A stretch of 64,000 nt of DNA from Gordonibacter pamelaeae (GTDB lineage Bacteria; Actinomycetota; Coriobacteriia; Coriobacteriales; Eggerthellaceae). Position 1 is the first letter of the stretch, and each line of letters starts with the position of its first letter. Position numbers and translations under genes: made by a program. The notes below the pieces were generated by a model that was not told the origin of the DNA, searched no databases, and saw nothing but the letters and a program-made list of their open reading frames with translations. The stretch lies in assembly GCF_042665095.1 (NCBI RefSeq), contig NZ_JBHTBV010000004.1; one strand, written 5' to 3'. Shown in pieces: positions 1 to 9,966 of this stretch.

Positions 1-107
1 TCACCCACACCGCCCGCGAGAAGAGCGTGCGCGCCGTGCTCGCCGACATCGCCAAGCTCGACGACGTGCTGCGCGAGGAGCCGAGCGTCATCCGCGTGGA
101 GGATTAG
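1..107 (+). CDS. hom: Homoserine dehydrogenase, C-terminal end (partial)
   Basis: Only the last 34 codons are present; the gene runs in from the left edge in the frame that starts at base 3 and stops with TAG at 105-107. The residues read THTAREKSV, then a helix, then EEPSVIRVED. This is the usual end of the C-terminal ACT domain of homoserine dehydrogenases, which finish in a strand of the SVIRVE type. The enzyme reduces aspartate semialdehyde to homoserine, the precursor for threonine and methionine, and the ACT domain binds threonine as feedback inhibitor. That would fit with metA and metY further along the window, but they are 14-18 kb away and not in the same operon. Other ACT-domain enzymes could end similarly, so the call is probable, not certain. 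Confidence 0.65.
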   Translation, partial: THTAREKSVRAVLADIAKLDDVLREEPSVIRVED

Positions 108-113
108 CGGCGT

Positions 114-179
114 GCGGGCGAAACAGCCCGCAAAACCGAAGGTATGCACAAGGGCGGGGTCTGCAAAAGCGGGCCCCGC
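114..179 (+). terminator. Two hairpins downstream of hom
   Basis: GCGGGC (114-119) pairs with GCCCGC (126-131) across a 6-base loop, only 6 bases after the hom stop. A second pair, GCGGGG (154-159) and CCCCGC (174-179), follows. Neither has a clear T-run, so Rho-independent termination is plausible but not proved. Confidence 0.4.
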
Positions 180-360
180 TTGCGTTGCGGCGCCGGCGCT
201 TTGCCGCGGATTTTTCAGTCGTAAACCTCGTTATTCCTGATAGACGTTGATTTTATGTCTAAGAACGCCCAAAAAATGCTTACAATTGTAAAGAACGGCC
301 CGCAAGCCTTCAAAGGGGAGCTGCCGCGGGCTTTGCTGCGACGGACGGGGAGAGGGGCCT

Positions 361-1851
361 ATGGAGCCAGTGGTCGGCAAAGCGGGGACCGGCGTTTACG
401 TTGTCGACAACGAGTACCGCATTGCCTATTTCAACGAGGTGCTGGAGCACTTCTACCCCGATTTGCAGCTGGGCAGCCCGTGCTACCGCGAGCTGTGCGG
501 AAGGACCGCCCCGTGCCCCGGCTGCCCCTTGGGCGCGACCCTCGGAGACAAGACGCTCTTCTTCAACCGGTTGATCCAGACGTGGGTTGAAGTCGAGGCT
601 GCCGACATCGAATGGCCCGGTTTGGGCGCGTGCCACCTCCTCTTGTGCCACGAGATCGACCAAAACGACAAGAGCCTGCCGTTCAAGCTTGCCGGCTCGG
701 CCGGCTACGACGAGCTGTTCGAGCTCAACCTCACGGCCAATGCCTACCGCAGCCTCTACCATATCGAGGGCAAGCACGCCACGTCGGAGCGTACCGGCGT
801 TTTGGACGGCATGCTCGAGGATGTGGGGCGCCGCATGATTCATCCCGATGACCTGGCGGCGTTCAACGAGTTCTGGAACTTGGATACCCTGCGCGCCCGC
901 TTCGCCGACGCCGCGGCGAAGGACGCCAATGGCGGCATGCTGCGAGATCGTTTTCGCAGGAAACAGGCCGAGGGCGGATGGCGCTGGATCCAGCAGCTCG
1001 TGGTGCCGCTGCCGTGCAGTCCCGGCGAGGACGAGCTCGCCCTGTGCTTTATCCAGGATATCGAAGGCGAATTGTGGGACGATCCGGCCCTGTTCATGCG
1101 GTTCGCCCCTTCTCCCATCGACCCGATGACGGGCTTGCTCACGCGAGTCTCCTTCTTCAGCGCCGCTGCCGAGTTGCTTGCCGCGCATCCCGACCAACCG
1201 TATTGCCTCATGGCTATCGACGTCGAGCATTTCAAGCTGTTCAACCAATGGCACGGAGAGCAGGCGGGCGACAGCCTCCTCAAGGAAATCGCCGGGCTCT
1301 TGTCGCAGGCCGAACGTGACTACGGGGCGGTGGCGGGCTACCTTCTGGGTGACGATTTCTGCATTGCGATGCCCGATCGGCCCGCTCTGGTAGAGGAGCT
1401 GCAAGGCAAGATCACCGACTGCGTGCGCCGCGTCAGCAAGGAGATGGCCTTCCTTCCCTCCTTCGGCTTGTATGCCGTCGTCGACCCCGCGTTGCCGGTC
1501 AGCACCATGTATGACCGCGCGCTCGTGGCACTCGATTCGGTCAAGGGCAACTACGCCCAGTTCACGGGCTGGTACGAAGAGGACATGATGGAGAAGATGG
1601 AAGAGGACCACACCCTTCTCCTCGAGGTCCAGCGGGCGCTGTCCGAGGGCGAGTTCGTGTTCTATGCCCAGCCGAAGTGCAACATAGCCACCGGTAAGAT
1701 AGTCGGCCTGGAGTCGCTCGCCCGCTGGATGCATCCCGAGCGTGGCGTGATCCCGCCGGCGCGGTTCATGCCCGTGCTCGAGCGCAACGGTTTGGTCACG
1801 GCGCTCGACCTGCATATATGGGAACAGGTATGCAGGGCTTTGCGCTCCTGA
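361..1851 (+). CDS. PAS-GGDEF-EAL protein, N-terminal part, ended by an in-frame TGA inside the EAL domain
   Basis: This is the 496-residue front part of a cyclic-di-GMP signalling protein. Residues 1-60 form a PAS-like sensor with a conserved cysteine cluster (CYRELCGRTAPCPGCPLG). A second PAS-like fold lies at about 110-240. At about 250-400 is a GGDEF domain whose active-site loop reads LLGDDF instead of GGDEF, so it is probably not a cyclase. The EAL domain begins at about 420 (GLESLARW in place of EALLRW) and is cut at residue 496 by TGA. The next in-frame codons continue the EAL domain without any shift (VPISVNVSRR onward), so this and the following gene are one 1588-codon frame with one stop in it. 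The start has a purine-rich site (ggagagggg) just upstream. Without the rest of its EAL domain the product cannot hydrolyse c-di-GMP. Confidence 0.8.
   Translation: MEPVVGKAGTGVYVVDNEYRIAYFNEVLEHFYPDLQLGSPCYRELCGRTAPCPGCPLGATLGDKTLFFNRLIQTWVEVEAADIEWPGLGACHLLLCHEIDQNDKSLPFKLAGSAGYDELFELNLTANAYRSLYHIEGKHATSERTGVLDGMLEDVGRRMIHPDDLAAFNEFWNLDTLRARFADAAAKDANGGMLRDRFRRKQAEGGWRWIQQLVVPLPCSPGEDELALCFIQDIEGELWDDPALFMRFAPSPIDPMTGLLTRVSFFSAAAELLAAHPDQPYCLMAIDVEHFKLFNQWHGEQAGDSLLKEIAGLLSQAERDYGAVAGYLLGDDFCIAMPDRPALVEELQGKITDCVRRVSKEMAFLPSFGLYAVVDPALPVSTMYDRALVALDSVKGNYAQFTGWYEEDMMEKMEEDHTLLLEVQRALSEGEFVFYAQPKCNIATGKIVGLESLARWMHPERGVIPPARFMPVLERNGLVTALDLHIWEQVCRALRS
1849..1851 (+). other. In-frame TGA interrupting the EAL domain
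   Basis: The codons read GCT TTG CGC TCC TGA ATC GAC GCT GGG. In this family the corresponding position is commonly Trp (an R-S-W-I-D-A-G type stretch), so a single G-to-A change of TGG gives the stop. The frame is unchanged on both sides. The next usable start in frame is GTG at 1873, which has no clear ribosome binding site. Confidence 0.8.
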
Positions 1852-1872
1852 ATCGACGCTGGGCGCACGGCC

Positions 1873-4800
1873 GTGCCCATATCGGTCAACGTGTCGCGGC
1901 GCGATGTTTACGCCGTCGACGTGGTGGACGCCCTCAAGGGGCTCGTTGCTAAGTACCGGATCGACCCGAAGCTGCTCTCCGTTGAAATCACCGAGAGCGC
2001 CTACGTCGAGGACTACCAGATTATCTCCCGGCTGGTGGACGAGTTGCGCGCAGCCGGGTTCGCGGTGCACATGGACGATTTTGGCAGCGGGTACTCGTCG
2101 CTCAACATGTTGAAGGACTTGAACGTCGACGTGCTCAAGCTGGACATGAAGCTGCTCGACGTGGAGGGGAGCCAAGCGCGCAAGGGCAAGAGCATCCTGG
2201 AGTCCATCATCACGATGGCGCGCTTGGTGGATCTGCGGGTCATTGCCGAAGGCGTGGAGACCGAGGAGCAGCGCGACTTCCTGATGAGGGCAGGCTGCCT
2301 GTACGCCCAAGGCTACTACTTCTACCGCCCGATGCCGCCCGAGGAGTTCGAGCCGATCATCGCCAATCCGGCGAACGTCGACTATCGCGGGCTCCAGGCC
2401 GACCGCATCGAGCAGCTTCAGCTGCGCCAGCTGTTGAGCGACAGCGTGCTAAGCGATGCCATGATGGACGACATCCTCGGGGCCATCGCCTTCTACGACG
2501 TGCACGACGGCGAGGTTGAGCTGGTGAGCGCCAACCAGCAGTACTGCCGCCTGACGGGGATCAACCCCATCGATCTGGAAGAGCGTCGCCACCGCATTAC
2601 GCGCCTGGTGTACGAGGACGACTGGCTCGATTTCCTGGAAGCGTTCGAGGAGGCGTACCGGAAGGCGCCGGCCGGCGCGAAGGTCGACATGCGCCGCCTT
2701 AAGCCCGACGGCTCCACGGCCCATATTCATCTAAGAGTGTTCTACCTGCGTAAACGCGATGGTCACCGCTTCTATTACGGTTCGCTCGCCGACGTGACCG
2801 AGCAGGTGCGCCAGGCGCGGCAGCTTGAATCGTCCCAACGCGCGCTGTCGGCCGTAGTGGGGGTCTCGAACGCCGACAGGGCGTTCATGAGCTTGGCCGA
2901 GGAGAACCGCCGCACGGCTTCGGCCATCTTCGCGCAGATGTCGCCCGGCGGCATGATCGGCGGATACTGCGAGGACGGATTCCCCCTTTACTTCGCCAAC
3001 GCGGCAATGGTGGAGCTGCTGGGGTACGAATCCTACGACGAACTGGCGGAGGCCATCGACTGGCACGTGGGCAACACCATCCACCCCGACGACCTGGCTG
3101 CCGTGCAGGAGGATATCGGGCCGGAGTACTATCCGGGGCTCGAGTACACCACCACCTACCGCATGCCGAAGAAGGACGGGACATGGTTCTGGACGCTCGA
3201 CAAGGGCAAGGTGGTGGAGGCGGAAGACGGCCGCTTGGCCATTGTGAGCGCCTGCACGGACATCTCCGAGGTCATGGCGGCCCAGCAGCAGTTGGCCGAG
3301 CGCAACGAGCTGCTTCTGGGCCAGAACCGCGAACTCGCGTTCTTGAACGAGGATATGCCCGGCGGCTACCACCGCTGCGCCGACGCGCCCGGTTTCGAGT
3401 TCCTGTACGTGAGCGATCGTTTCGTGGAGATGTTCGGATACTCCCGCAAGGAGCTCAAGGAGGTCTTCGACGACAAGTTCCAGAACATGGTGCATCCCGA
3501 TGATCGCGATGCCGTGGCAGCGGGAGTTGCCGCCATGCGCGAGGGGCGGGCCGACGATGCCGAGCAGCTGGAATACCGCATGAAGTCGAAGCATCGCGGA
3601 TACCTGTGGGTGGTCGACCAGAGCCGTTACCTGCGCTACGAGGGCGTCTCGTTCTTGCAGGGCGTTGTCGTCGACGTGACCGAGACGGTTGAGCTGCGCA
3701 ACGCCATGCGCATGCTCGTCGATCACACGCTCAACGACATCGTGCTCGTCAGCTGGACCGACCGCGCGCATGCGCGCTTCGAGGTTATCGCCGACGGCAT
3801 CTCGCGCAAATGCGGCTATGCGGGCGATGCGCTGGCCCGCATGCTTGAGCAGCGCTTGTGCGCCGAAGATTCGCGCACGGGCCGCAGGATGTTCGACGAG
3901 GTTGCTGGCTCGATCGAGGCGGGCGCGGATTCCACCTTCGTCGTGGAGGCCGCTCACCCTGCCGTTCCCTCTATCTGGATCCGCTGCGAGGTACGGCGCG
4001 TGGAGGGTTGGGACAAGGGAAGATGCGGCGAAGAAGGCAGGGGCTACCAGGCGCTTTGCCTTATCACTGATGTGACCGCGCTCAAAAAACGCGAGCAGGA
4101 GCTCTGGCTTGCCCGCCGAAAGCTTGAGGGCGTGCTGCGCCTGGCCGGCATCAACAGCTGGGAGTGGGACCTCGGAAAGAATCGGCTGATCGTGATGGAC
4201 AACGAGCTGTCGCGCCGTTCGTTCGGCCGAATAGGGCGGCGGCATGGGGGCTGCCTGGTGTTCGACGGTCCCTTCAACGAGGAGGCCGGCTGCAGCTGCA
4301 TTCCCGAAGAGCACAGGGAGGAATTCTTCGCGTTTTTCGACCGTATCGAGGCGGCGGGCGACCACGAGCTCCTGGAATCCGAGATCCCGTTCATCCTCGA
4401 CGACGGGTCGGTGGTGTGGTTCGAGACGAAGTGCGAGACGGTTCGCGACAGCCAGGGCGAGCTCGTAGAGGCGGTGGGCTACTACGCCGATGTGACCGAC
4501 CGGGTAGATGCGCGCTGCAAAAGCGAGGCCGACAGCGAGGCTATCGAGAGCCTGCGCGAGCAACGGCTGAAGCTGGTCAAAATGGCCGAAACCGATGCGC
4601 TGACCGGGCTTTACAATCGCCAGACCGCCATACCGCGTATCGAGGAGCGCCTAAAGGCACGAGGGTGCGGGCACCAGGGCGAGCCGTGCGCCCTGATCAT
4701 GTTGGACATGGATCGTTTCAAGCAGGCAAACGACGTGTTCGGGCATGCGTACGGCGACGAGGTGATAGCCACGATGTCCGCCGCGCTCAAGGCGTCGTTC

Positions 4801-5127
4801 CCCCGGGATATCGTGTGCCGCATGGGCGGCGACGAGTTCATGGTTTGGTGCGAGCACGCGAGCGTGCGTACCCTTGAGGAAACGCTGGAAAAAACGCTCG
4901 CCGCCATGGAGATCCAACGTATCTCGGGCGGACGGGAGTTCCTGTTCTCAGTGTCTGCCGGCTATGTGCTGGCCCCCCAAGACGGTATGACGTTCGACGA
5001 GCTGTACCAAAAGGCCGACGCCGCCCTGTTCGCGGCGAAGATGAGGGGCCGACGCTCGTTCGCCCGCTTCGAGGAGAGCATGAGCGGGGTGCGCTATGAG
5101 TTGGCCGAAGAGGGCGGCTTGGCGTAA
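1873..5127 (+). CDS. EAL (remainder)-multi-PAS-GGDEF protein, C-terminal part of the interrupted gene
   Basis: This 1084-codon frame continues the preceding gene in the same register. Residues 1-165 hold the rest of the EAL domain with its usual catalytic landmarks: NVSR, EITESA, MDDFGSGYSS, LKLDMK, EGVETEEQ and the final QGYYF. These show that the undamaged protein would have been an active c-di-GMP phosphodiesterase apart from its ESL variant. About five PAS-type sensor repeats follow (roughly 200-320, 360-470, 490-610, 620-740, 750-880). A C-terminal GGDEF domain (about 915-1075) has an intact MGGDEF loop and DALTGLYNR, so it should be a diguanylate cyclase. GTG 1873 is a formal start; translation from it would need reinitiation after the TGA 21 bases upstream. 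The gene may be a pseudogene, or the stop may be read through. Confidence 0.75.
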   Translation: MPISVNVSRRDVYAVDVVDALKGLVAKYRIDPKLLSVEITESAYVEDYQIISRLVDELRAAGFAVHMDDFGSGYSSLNMLKDLNVDVLKLDMKLLDVEGSQARKGKSILESIITMARLVDLRVIAEGVETEEQRDFLMRAGCLYAQGYYFYRPMPPEEFEPIIANPANVDYRGLQADRIEQLQLRQLLSDSVLSDAMMDDILGAIAFYDVHDGEVELVSANQQYCRLTGINPIDLEERRHRITRLVYEDDWLDFLEAFEEAYRKAPAGAKVDMRRLKPDGSTAHIHLRVFYLRKRDGHRFYYGSLADVTEQVRQARQLESSQRALSAVVGVSNADRAFMSLAEENRRTASAIFAQMSPGGMIGGYCEDGFPLYFANAAMVELLGYESYDELAEAIDWHVGNTIHPDDLAAVQEDIGPEYYPGLEYTTTYRMPKKDGTWFWTLDKGKVVEAEDGRLAIVSACTDISEVMAAQQQLAERNELLLGQNRELAFLNEDMPGGYHRCADAPGFEFLYVSDRFVEMFGYSRKELKEVFDDKFQNMVHPDDRDAVAAGVAAMREGRADDAEQLEYRMKSKHRGYLWVVDQSRYLRYEGVSFLQGVVVDVTETVELRNAMRMLVDHTLNDIVLVSWTDRAHARFEVIADGISRKCGYAGDALARMLEQRLCAEDSRTGRRMFDEVAGSIEAGADSTFVVEAAHPAVPSIWIRCEVRRVEGWDKGRCGEEGRGYQALCLITDVTALKKREQELWLARRKLEGVLRLAGINSWEWDLGKNRLIVMDNELSRRSFGRIGRRHGGCLVFDGPFNEEAGCSCIPEEHREEFFAFFDRIEAAGDHELLESEIPFILDDGSVVWFETKCETVRDSQGELVEAVGYYADVTDRVDARCKSEADSEAIESLREQRLKLVKMAETDALTGLYNRQTAIPRIEERLKARGCGHQGEPCALIMLDMDRFKQANDVFGHAYGDEVIATMSAALKASFPRDIVCRMGGDEFMVWCEHASVRTLEETLEKTLAAMEIQRISGGREFLFSVSAGYVLAPQDGMTFDELYQKADAALFAAKMRGRRSFARFEESMSGVRYELAEEGGLA

Positions 5128-5345
5128 GGGTCGTGCAAGGAGGCGGCGTGGACGGCACGGCGGCAGTCCGCCGCCGCCGGCTCCTGCCCGGCGTTGCAGA
5201 CCTGTGGCCGTCTTGTGACCGTAACGTTTCGATTGGGTGACGGCGCGACGAATCGGCGCGAATAGTCTTATTTTATAACTAAATGGATTTCGCCGCCCGA
5301 GGGCGCCCGAGAGGCGGGCGGGGGAGGCGAAGGGAAAGGCTCAAC

Positions 5346-5762
5346 GTGAGAGGTTTCTTCGAACGCCTGCAGTGGAAGATGGCCGCCTGGATGCAGGGTC
5401 GCAACGGCGTCGACGGATTGTCGAACTTCCTCATGGGCGTGGGTATCATACTGCTCATCGCCTCGGTGATTCCGGGGCTCGACTTGCTGTCGTGGCTGGT
5501 GCTGGCGGTTCTCGCGGTGGCGCTGTTCCGCAGCTTCTCGAAGAACATCGCGGCGCGCTCGAAGGAGAACGCGGCGTTCGAGCAGGCTGTTCAGAAGCCC
5601 AAGCGCTGGATTGCGCTTCAGCGCAAGGCGTGGGCGAACCGCAAGACCACGCGTTACTTCAAGTGCAAGGGCTGCGGTACCGTGCTGTCCGTGCCGCGCG
5701 GCAAGGGCACGCTGCGCGTGGTGTGCCCGAAGTGCAAGACCGAGACGACGAAGAAGTCGTAA
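5346..5762 (+). CDS. Small membrane protein with C-terminal zinc ribbon
   Basis: The protein has 138 residues from the GTG at 5346, chosen because AAAGG lies 7 bases upstream; the upstream in-frame ATG at 5283 would add an arginine-rich tail that looks non-coding. After a short basic amphipathic N-terminus come two closely spaced hydrophobic segments (about residues 29-62, FLMGVGIILLIASVIPG and LLSWLVLAVLAVALF). A soluble tail then carries CKGCG and CPKCK, a four-cysteine zinc ribbon. No function is known for this architecture. It is the first gene of a co-directional run with the MarR regulator, DUF5685-like protein, DnaJ-like and DnaK-like genes, so it may belong to the same unit; 10 bases separate it from the MarR gene. 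Confidence 0.75.
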   Translation: MRGFFERLQWKMAAWMQGRNGVDGLSNFLMGVGIILLIASVIPGLDLLSWLVLAVLAVALFRSFSKNIAARSKENAAFEQAVQKPKRWIALQRKAWANRKTTRYFKCKGCGTVLSVPRGKGTLRVVCPKCKTETTKKS

Positions 5763-5772
5763 GGGACCCCCG

Positions 5773-6213
5773 GTGGACATCAACGAGTTCAAGCGCGCGT
5801 TCTTCGACGTGGCCTGTGACATGCAGAAGCTGCTGCACGACCTGGTGGCCCCGGCATGCCAGCGAAACGGGCTCACGCTCCAGCAGATGCACGTGCTGGT
5901 TGAGCTGGTGAGCGCGCCGGGACAAACGTCCACCCAGCTTAGCGAGCGTGCGGGCATCCTGCGCACGAACTTCTCCAGCGTGTGCCACAAGCTGGAGGAG
6001 CGGGGCCTGGTGGAGCGCCGCCGCAGCGACCGCGACCGTCGCGCCTTCGAGCTGCGTGCCACCGACGAGGGCCGGGAGCTGCTGGCCCGTATCGACGCCG
6101 ACATCAGGCGCTGCTACGGCCCGGCATTCGAGAACGAGCCGCCGGAGACGTTCGACGCCATCCTTGCCGGGTTCCGGGCGCTCAACTCGTTCGCTGCGAA
6201 GCTGGAGCGCTAG
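5773..6213 (+). CDS. MarR family transcriptional regulator
   Basis: The protein has 146 residues from GTG 5773, the first start that gives a MarR-like N-terminus; AAGGGA lies just upstream. It has the typical winged-helix layout: an N-terminal dimerisation helix, QQMHVLVEL, then TSTQLSERAGILRTNFSSVCHKLEERGLVERRRSDRD with the recognition helix and the wing, and a C-terminal helix. MarR proteins are dimeric, usually ligand-responsive repressors that control their own operon. Ten bases separate it from the zinc-ribbon gene and one base from the next gene. The simplest reading is that it controls this cluster, which also carries a J-domain protein and a DnaK paralogue; the ligand cannot be inferred. 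Confidence 0.85.
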   Translation: MDINEFKRAFFDVACDMQKLLHDLVAPACQRNGLTLQQMHVLVELVSAPGQTSTQLSERAGILRTNFSSVCHKLEERGLVERRRSDRDRRAFELRATDEGRELLARIDADIRRCYGPAFENEPPETFDAILAGFRALNSFAAKLER

Positions 6214-6214
6214 C

Positions 6215-7144
6215 ATGTTCGGTTACGTGATGCCCCGCATGGAGGACCTGACGCAGGAGGAGCGCGAGCGCTACCATGCGGCGTACTGCGGCGTGTGCCG
6301 TGCGCTGGGCGAGCGGTTCGGCCAGCGCTGCCGGGTGGCGCTCACCTACGACATGACGTTCCTGGCGCTGCTGCTGGGCTCGCTCTACGAGCCGGAGGAG
6401 CGGCAGGGCAGCAAGCGCTGCGCGCCGCACCCGGTGCGCCCCCATGCGTACCTCGGCTCGGAATGCGTCGACTACGCGGCCGACATGACCGTGGCGCTGG
6501 TGTACCACAAGTGCCTGGACGACTGGCGCGACGACCGAAGCGGCTGGGCGCGCACCTACGCCTTCCTGCTGGAGAAGGCGTACCGCGAGGTGGGCGCGCG
6601 CCATCCGAAGGCGTGCGCGGCCATCGAGGAGGGGCTGGCCGACATCGGGCGCCTGGAGGAGACCGCCGCCGCGGCCGTATCTTCCGGCAACACGACCGCG
6701 GCGCCGCCGCCCGACGCGGCGGCCAACCGGTTCGGCGCGCTGCTGGGCGAGGTGTTCGCCTGGCGCGACGATTTCTGGGCCGCGGGCCTGCGCAGCCTGG
6801 GGGCGAAGCTGGGCAAGCTCGTGTACGTGATGGACGCGGCGCTGGATAGGGAGGACGACCGGGCATCGGGCAGCTACAACCCGCTCGTGGCGCTCGATGC
6901 GCAGCCGCAGGATGTGCGCGAGGACTTGGAGCTGCTGGCCGCCGACGCCGCCGCGGCGTTCGAGAAGCTGCCGCTCGAGCGCGATGTGCGCGTGCTGCGC
7001 AGCGTGCTGTACGCGGGAGTGTGGCAGAAGTACTACGCGAAAGAAGCGAAGGAAGCAAAGAAGGCGAAGAAGGCAGGGCAACCGGGCCAGGCGAAGGAGC
7101 CGACGCACGTGCAAGAAGAACATCAGGAGGCGTATCGTGGCTGA
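6215..7144 (+). CDS. DUF5685-like protein
   Basis: The protein has 309 residues from the ATG at 6215, one base after the MarR stop. The start MFGYVMPRMEDL, the pattern Y..AYCGVCRALGERFG and the phrase LTYDMTFLALLLGSLY are the features I associate with DUF5685 proteins, a family without known function. The CGVC pair and further cysteines (CAPHP, CVDY) and histidines suggest a metal or redox site. The rest is helical, with an Ala/Lys-rich tail. The end overlaps the start of the J-domain gene by 8 bases, so the two are translationally coupled. The close link to a co-chaperone and a DnaK paralogue suggests it is a client or partner of that chaperone pair; this is inference from position only. Confidence 0.75.
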   Translation: MFGYVMPRMEDLTQEERERYHAAYCGVCRALGERFGQRCRVALTYDMTFLALLLGSLYEPEERQGSKRCAPHPVRPHAYLGSECVDYAADMTVALVYHKCLDDWRDDRSGWARTYAFLLEKAYREVGARHPKACAAIEEGLADIGRLEETAAAAVSSGNTTAAPPPDAAANRFGALLGEVFAWRDDFWAAGLRSLGAKLGKLVYVMDAALDREDDRASGSYNPLVALDAQPQDVREDLELLAADAAAAFEKLPLERDVRVLRSVLYAGVWQKYYAKEAKEAKKAKKAGQPGQAKEPTHVQEEHQEAYRG

Positions 7145-7952
7145 GAACCCCTACGACGTGTTGGGTGTGAGCCGCGACGCCTCGCTCGACGAGGTGAAGA
7201 AGGCATACCGCAAGAAGGCGCGCGAGAACCACCCCGACCTCAACCCGAACGACCCGGCGGCGGCCGAGCGCATGAACAAGATCAACGAGGCGTACGACCG
7301 CATCGTGAACCCGGAGAAGTACGCGGCGCGCGACCGGCGCGCGGCGGCGAGCAACCCGGGCGCCGGCTACGGCGCGGGCGGCGCAGCGGGAGGCGCAGGT
7401 TATGCCGGCGGCACGGGCACGGGAGGTGCCGGCGGTGCGGGCGGCACCGGGCAGAACCCCTATGGCTCCGAAGGTCCCTACGGCTGGACGGGCGGCTTCG
7501 GCTTCGACTTCGACGATCTGTTCGGGTTCGGCGGCCCGGGCGGCGGCGCCCGCGGGCCCATCCACCCCGAGGCGTCGGCTGCCGACGGGCCCGCTATCCG
7601 CAGCGTGATCGACGCCATCAACGCCGGCCGGTTCCAGCAGGCCATCGACCAGCTGAATGCCGTGACGAGCGATGGCCGCAACGCGCGCTGGTACTACCTA
7701 AGCGCTCTGGCCAACGACGGCGCCGGCAACTCGCTCATGGCACTGGAGCAGATACGCCGCGCCGTGCGCCTGGACCCGAACAATCCGGACTACCAGCGCG
7801 CCCAGCGCCAGTTCCAGCAGGCCGGGCAGACCTACCAGCAGGAGGGGCAGGCCCAGGGATTCAGCATGGGCATCGACCCCATGACCCTCTGCTGCGGCAT
7901 CTGGTGCTGCGGCCCGGCCCTCTGCCGCCTGTGCGTGCCCTTCGGGTTTTAG
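7137..7952 (+). CDS. J-domain (DnaJ-like) co-chaperone with Gly-rich linker, TPR-like region and Cys-rich tail
   Basis: The protein has 271 residues from GTG 7137, fixed by a perfect AGGAGG six bases upstream and by the J-domain starting at residue 4. Residues 4-65 are a full J-domain (YDVLGVSRDASLDEVKKAYR, and the HPD motif in ENHPDLNPND) that stimulates ATP hydrolysis by an Hsp70. A Gly/Ala-rich stretch (about 70-145) follows. A helical repeat region resembling a TPR (about 155-235, YYLSALANDGAGNSLMALEQ) comes next. The tail is unusually cysteine-rich (CCGIWCCGPALCRLC) and may bind metal or insert in a membrane. It lacks the zinc-finger and C-terminal substrate domains of DnaJ proper, so it is a specialised J-protein. 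The DnaK paralogue directly downstream is its probable partner. Confidence 0.9.
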   Translation: MAENPYDVLGVSRDASLDEVKKAYRKKARENHPDLNPNDPAAAERMNKINEAYDRIVNPEKYAARDRRAAASNPGAGYGAGGAAGGAGYAGGTGTGGAGGAGGTGQNPYGSEGPYGWTGGFGFDFDDLFGFGGPGGGARGPIHPEASAADGPAIRSVIDAINAGRFQQAIDQLNAVTSDGRNARWYYLSALANDGAGNSLMALEQIRRAVRLDPNNPDYQRAQRQFQQAGQTYQQEGQAQGFSMGIDPMTLCCGIWCCGPALCRLCVPFGF

Positions 7953-7979
7953 AGTATAGCTAGCGAAAGGAAGCGAAGC

Positions 7980-9749
<1,770 letters not shown>

Positions 9750-9878
9750 CCATCCGCAGAGACGCTGCCGCGGCTCGCAAGCCAGGTTAAAAGCGTATAA
9801 GAGCAGGCCGCGCCTGACCGGTGCGGTCTGCCTTCCCGCCTTTCGCTGCCTTCTCGGTTTTCGCGAAACGCCTACCTC

Positions 9879-9884
9879 TATAAT
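9879..9884 (+). promoter_or_regulatory. Putative -10 box for the PAS-GAF-GGDEF-EAL gene
   Basis: TATAAT, a perfect -10 hexamer in a locally AT-rich stretch of the 217-base gap after the DnaK paralogue. No good -35 is seen 16-18 bases upstream, so the assignment is tentative. Confidence 0.4.
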
Positions 9885-9966
9885 AGTAAATAGTGCGTTC
9901 TTTCTTCCCGTTGTATCGTGCGGGCAGGTAATACGCCTAACCGGATGCAGACTAGGGAGATGGATT

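Noticed and set aside
1849..1851. TGA as genuine selenocysteine codon
   Set aside because: The position is usually Trp in this family. The stem-loop is suggestive only, so I kept it as a low-interest finding.
310..2310. Long open frame on the minus strand opposite the GGDEF/EAL gene
   Set aside because: It mirrors a high-GC coding strand, has no domain, and its text is repetitive His/Val/Leu/Arg. The plus-strand frame has clear domains.
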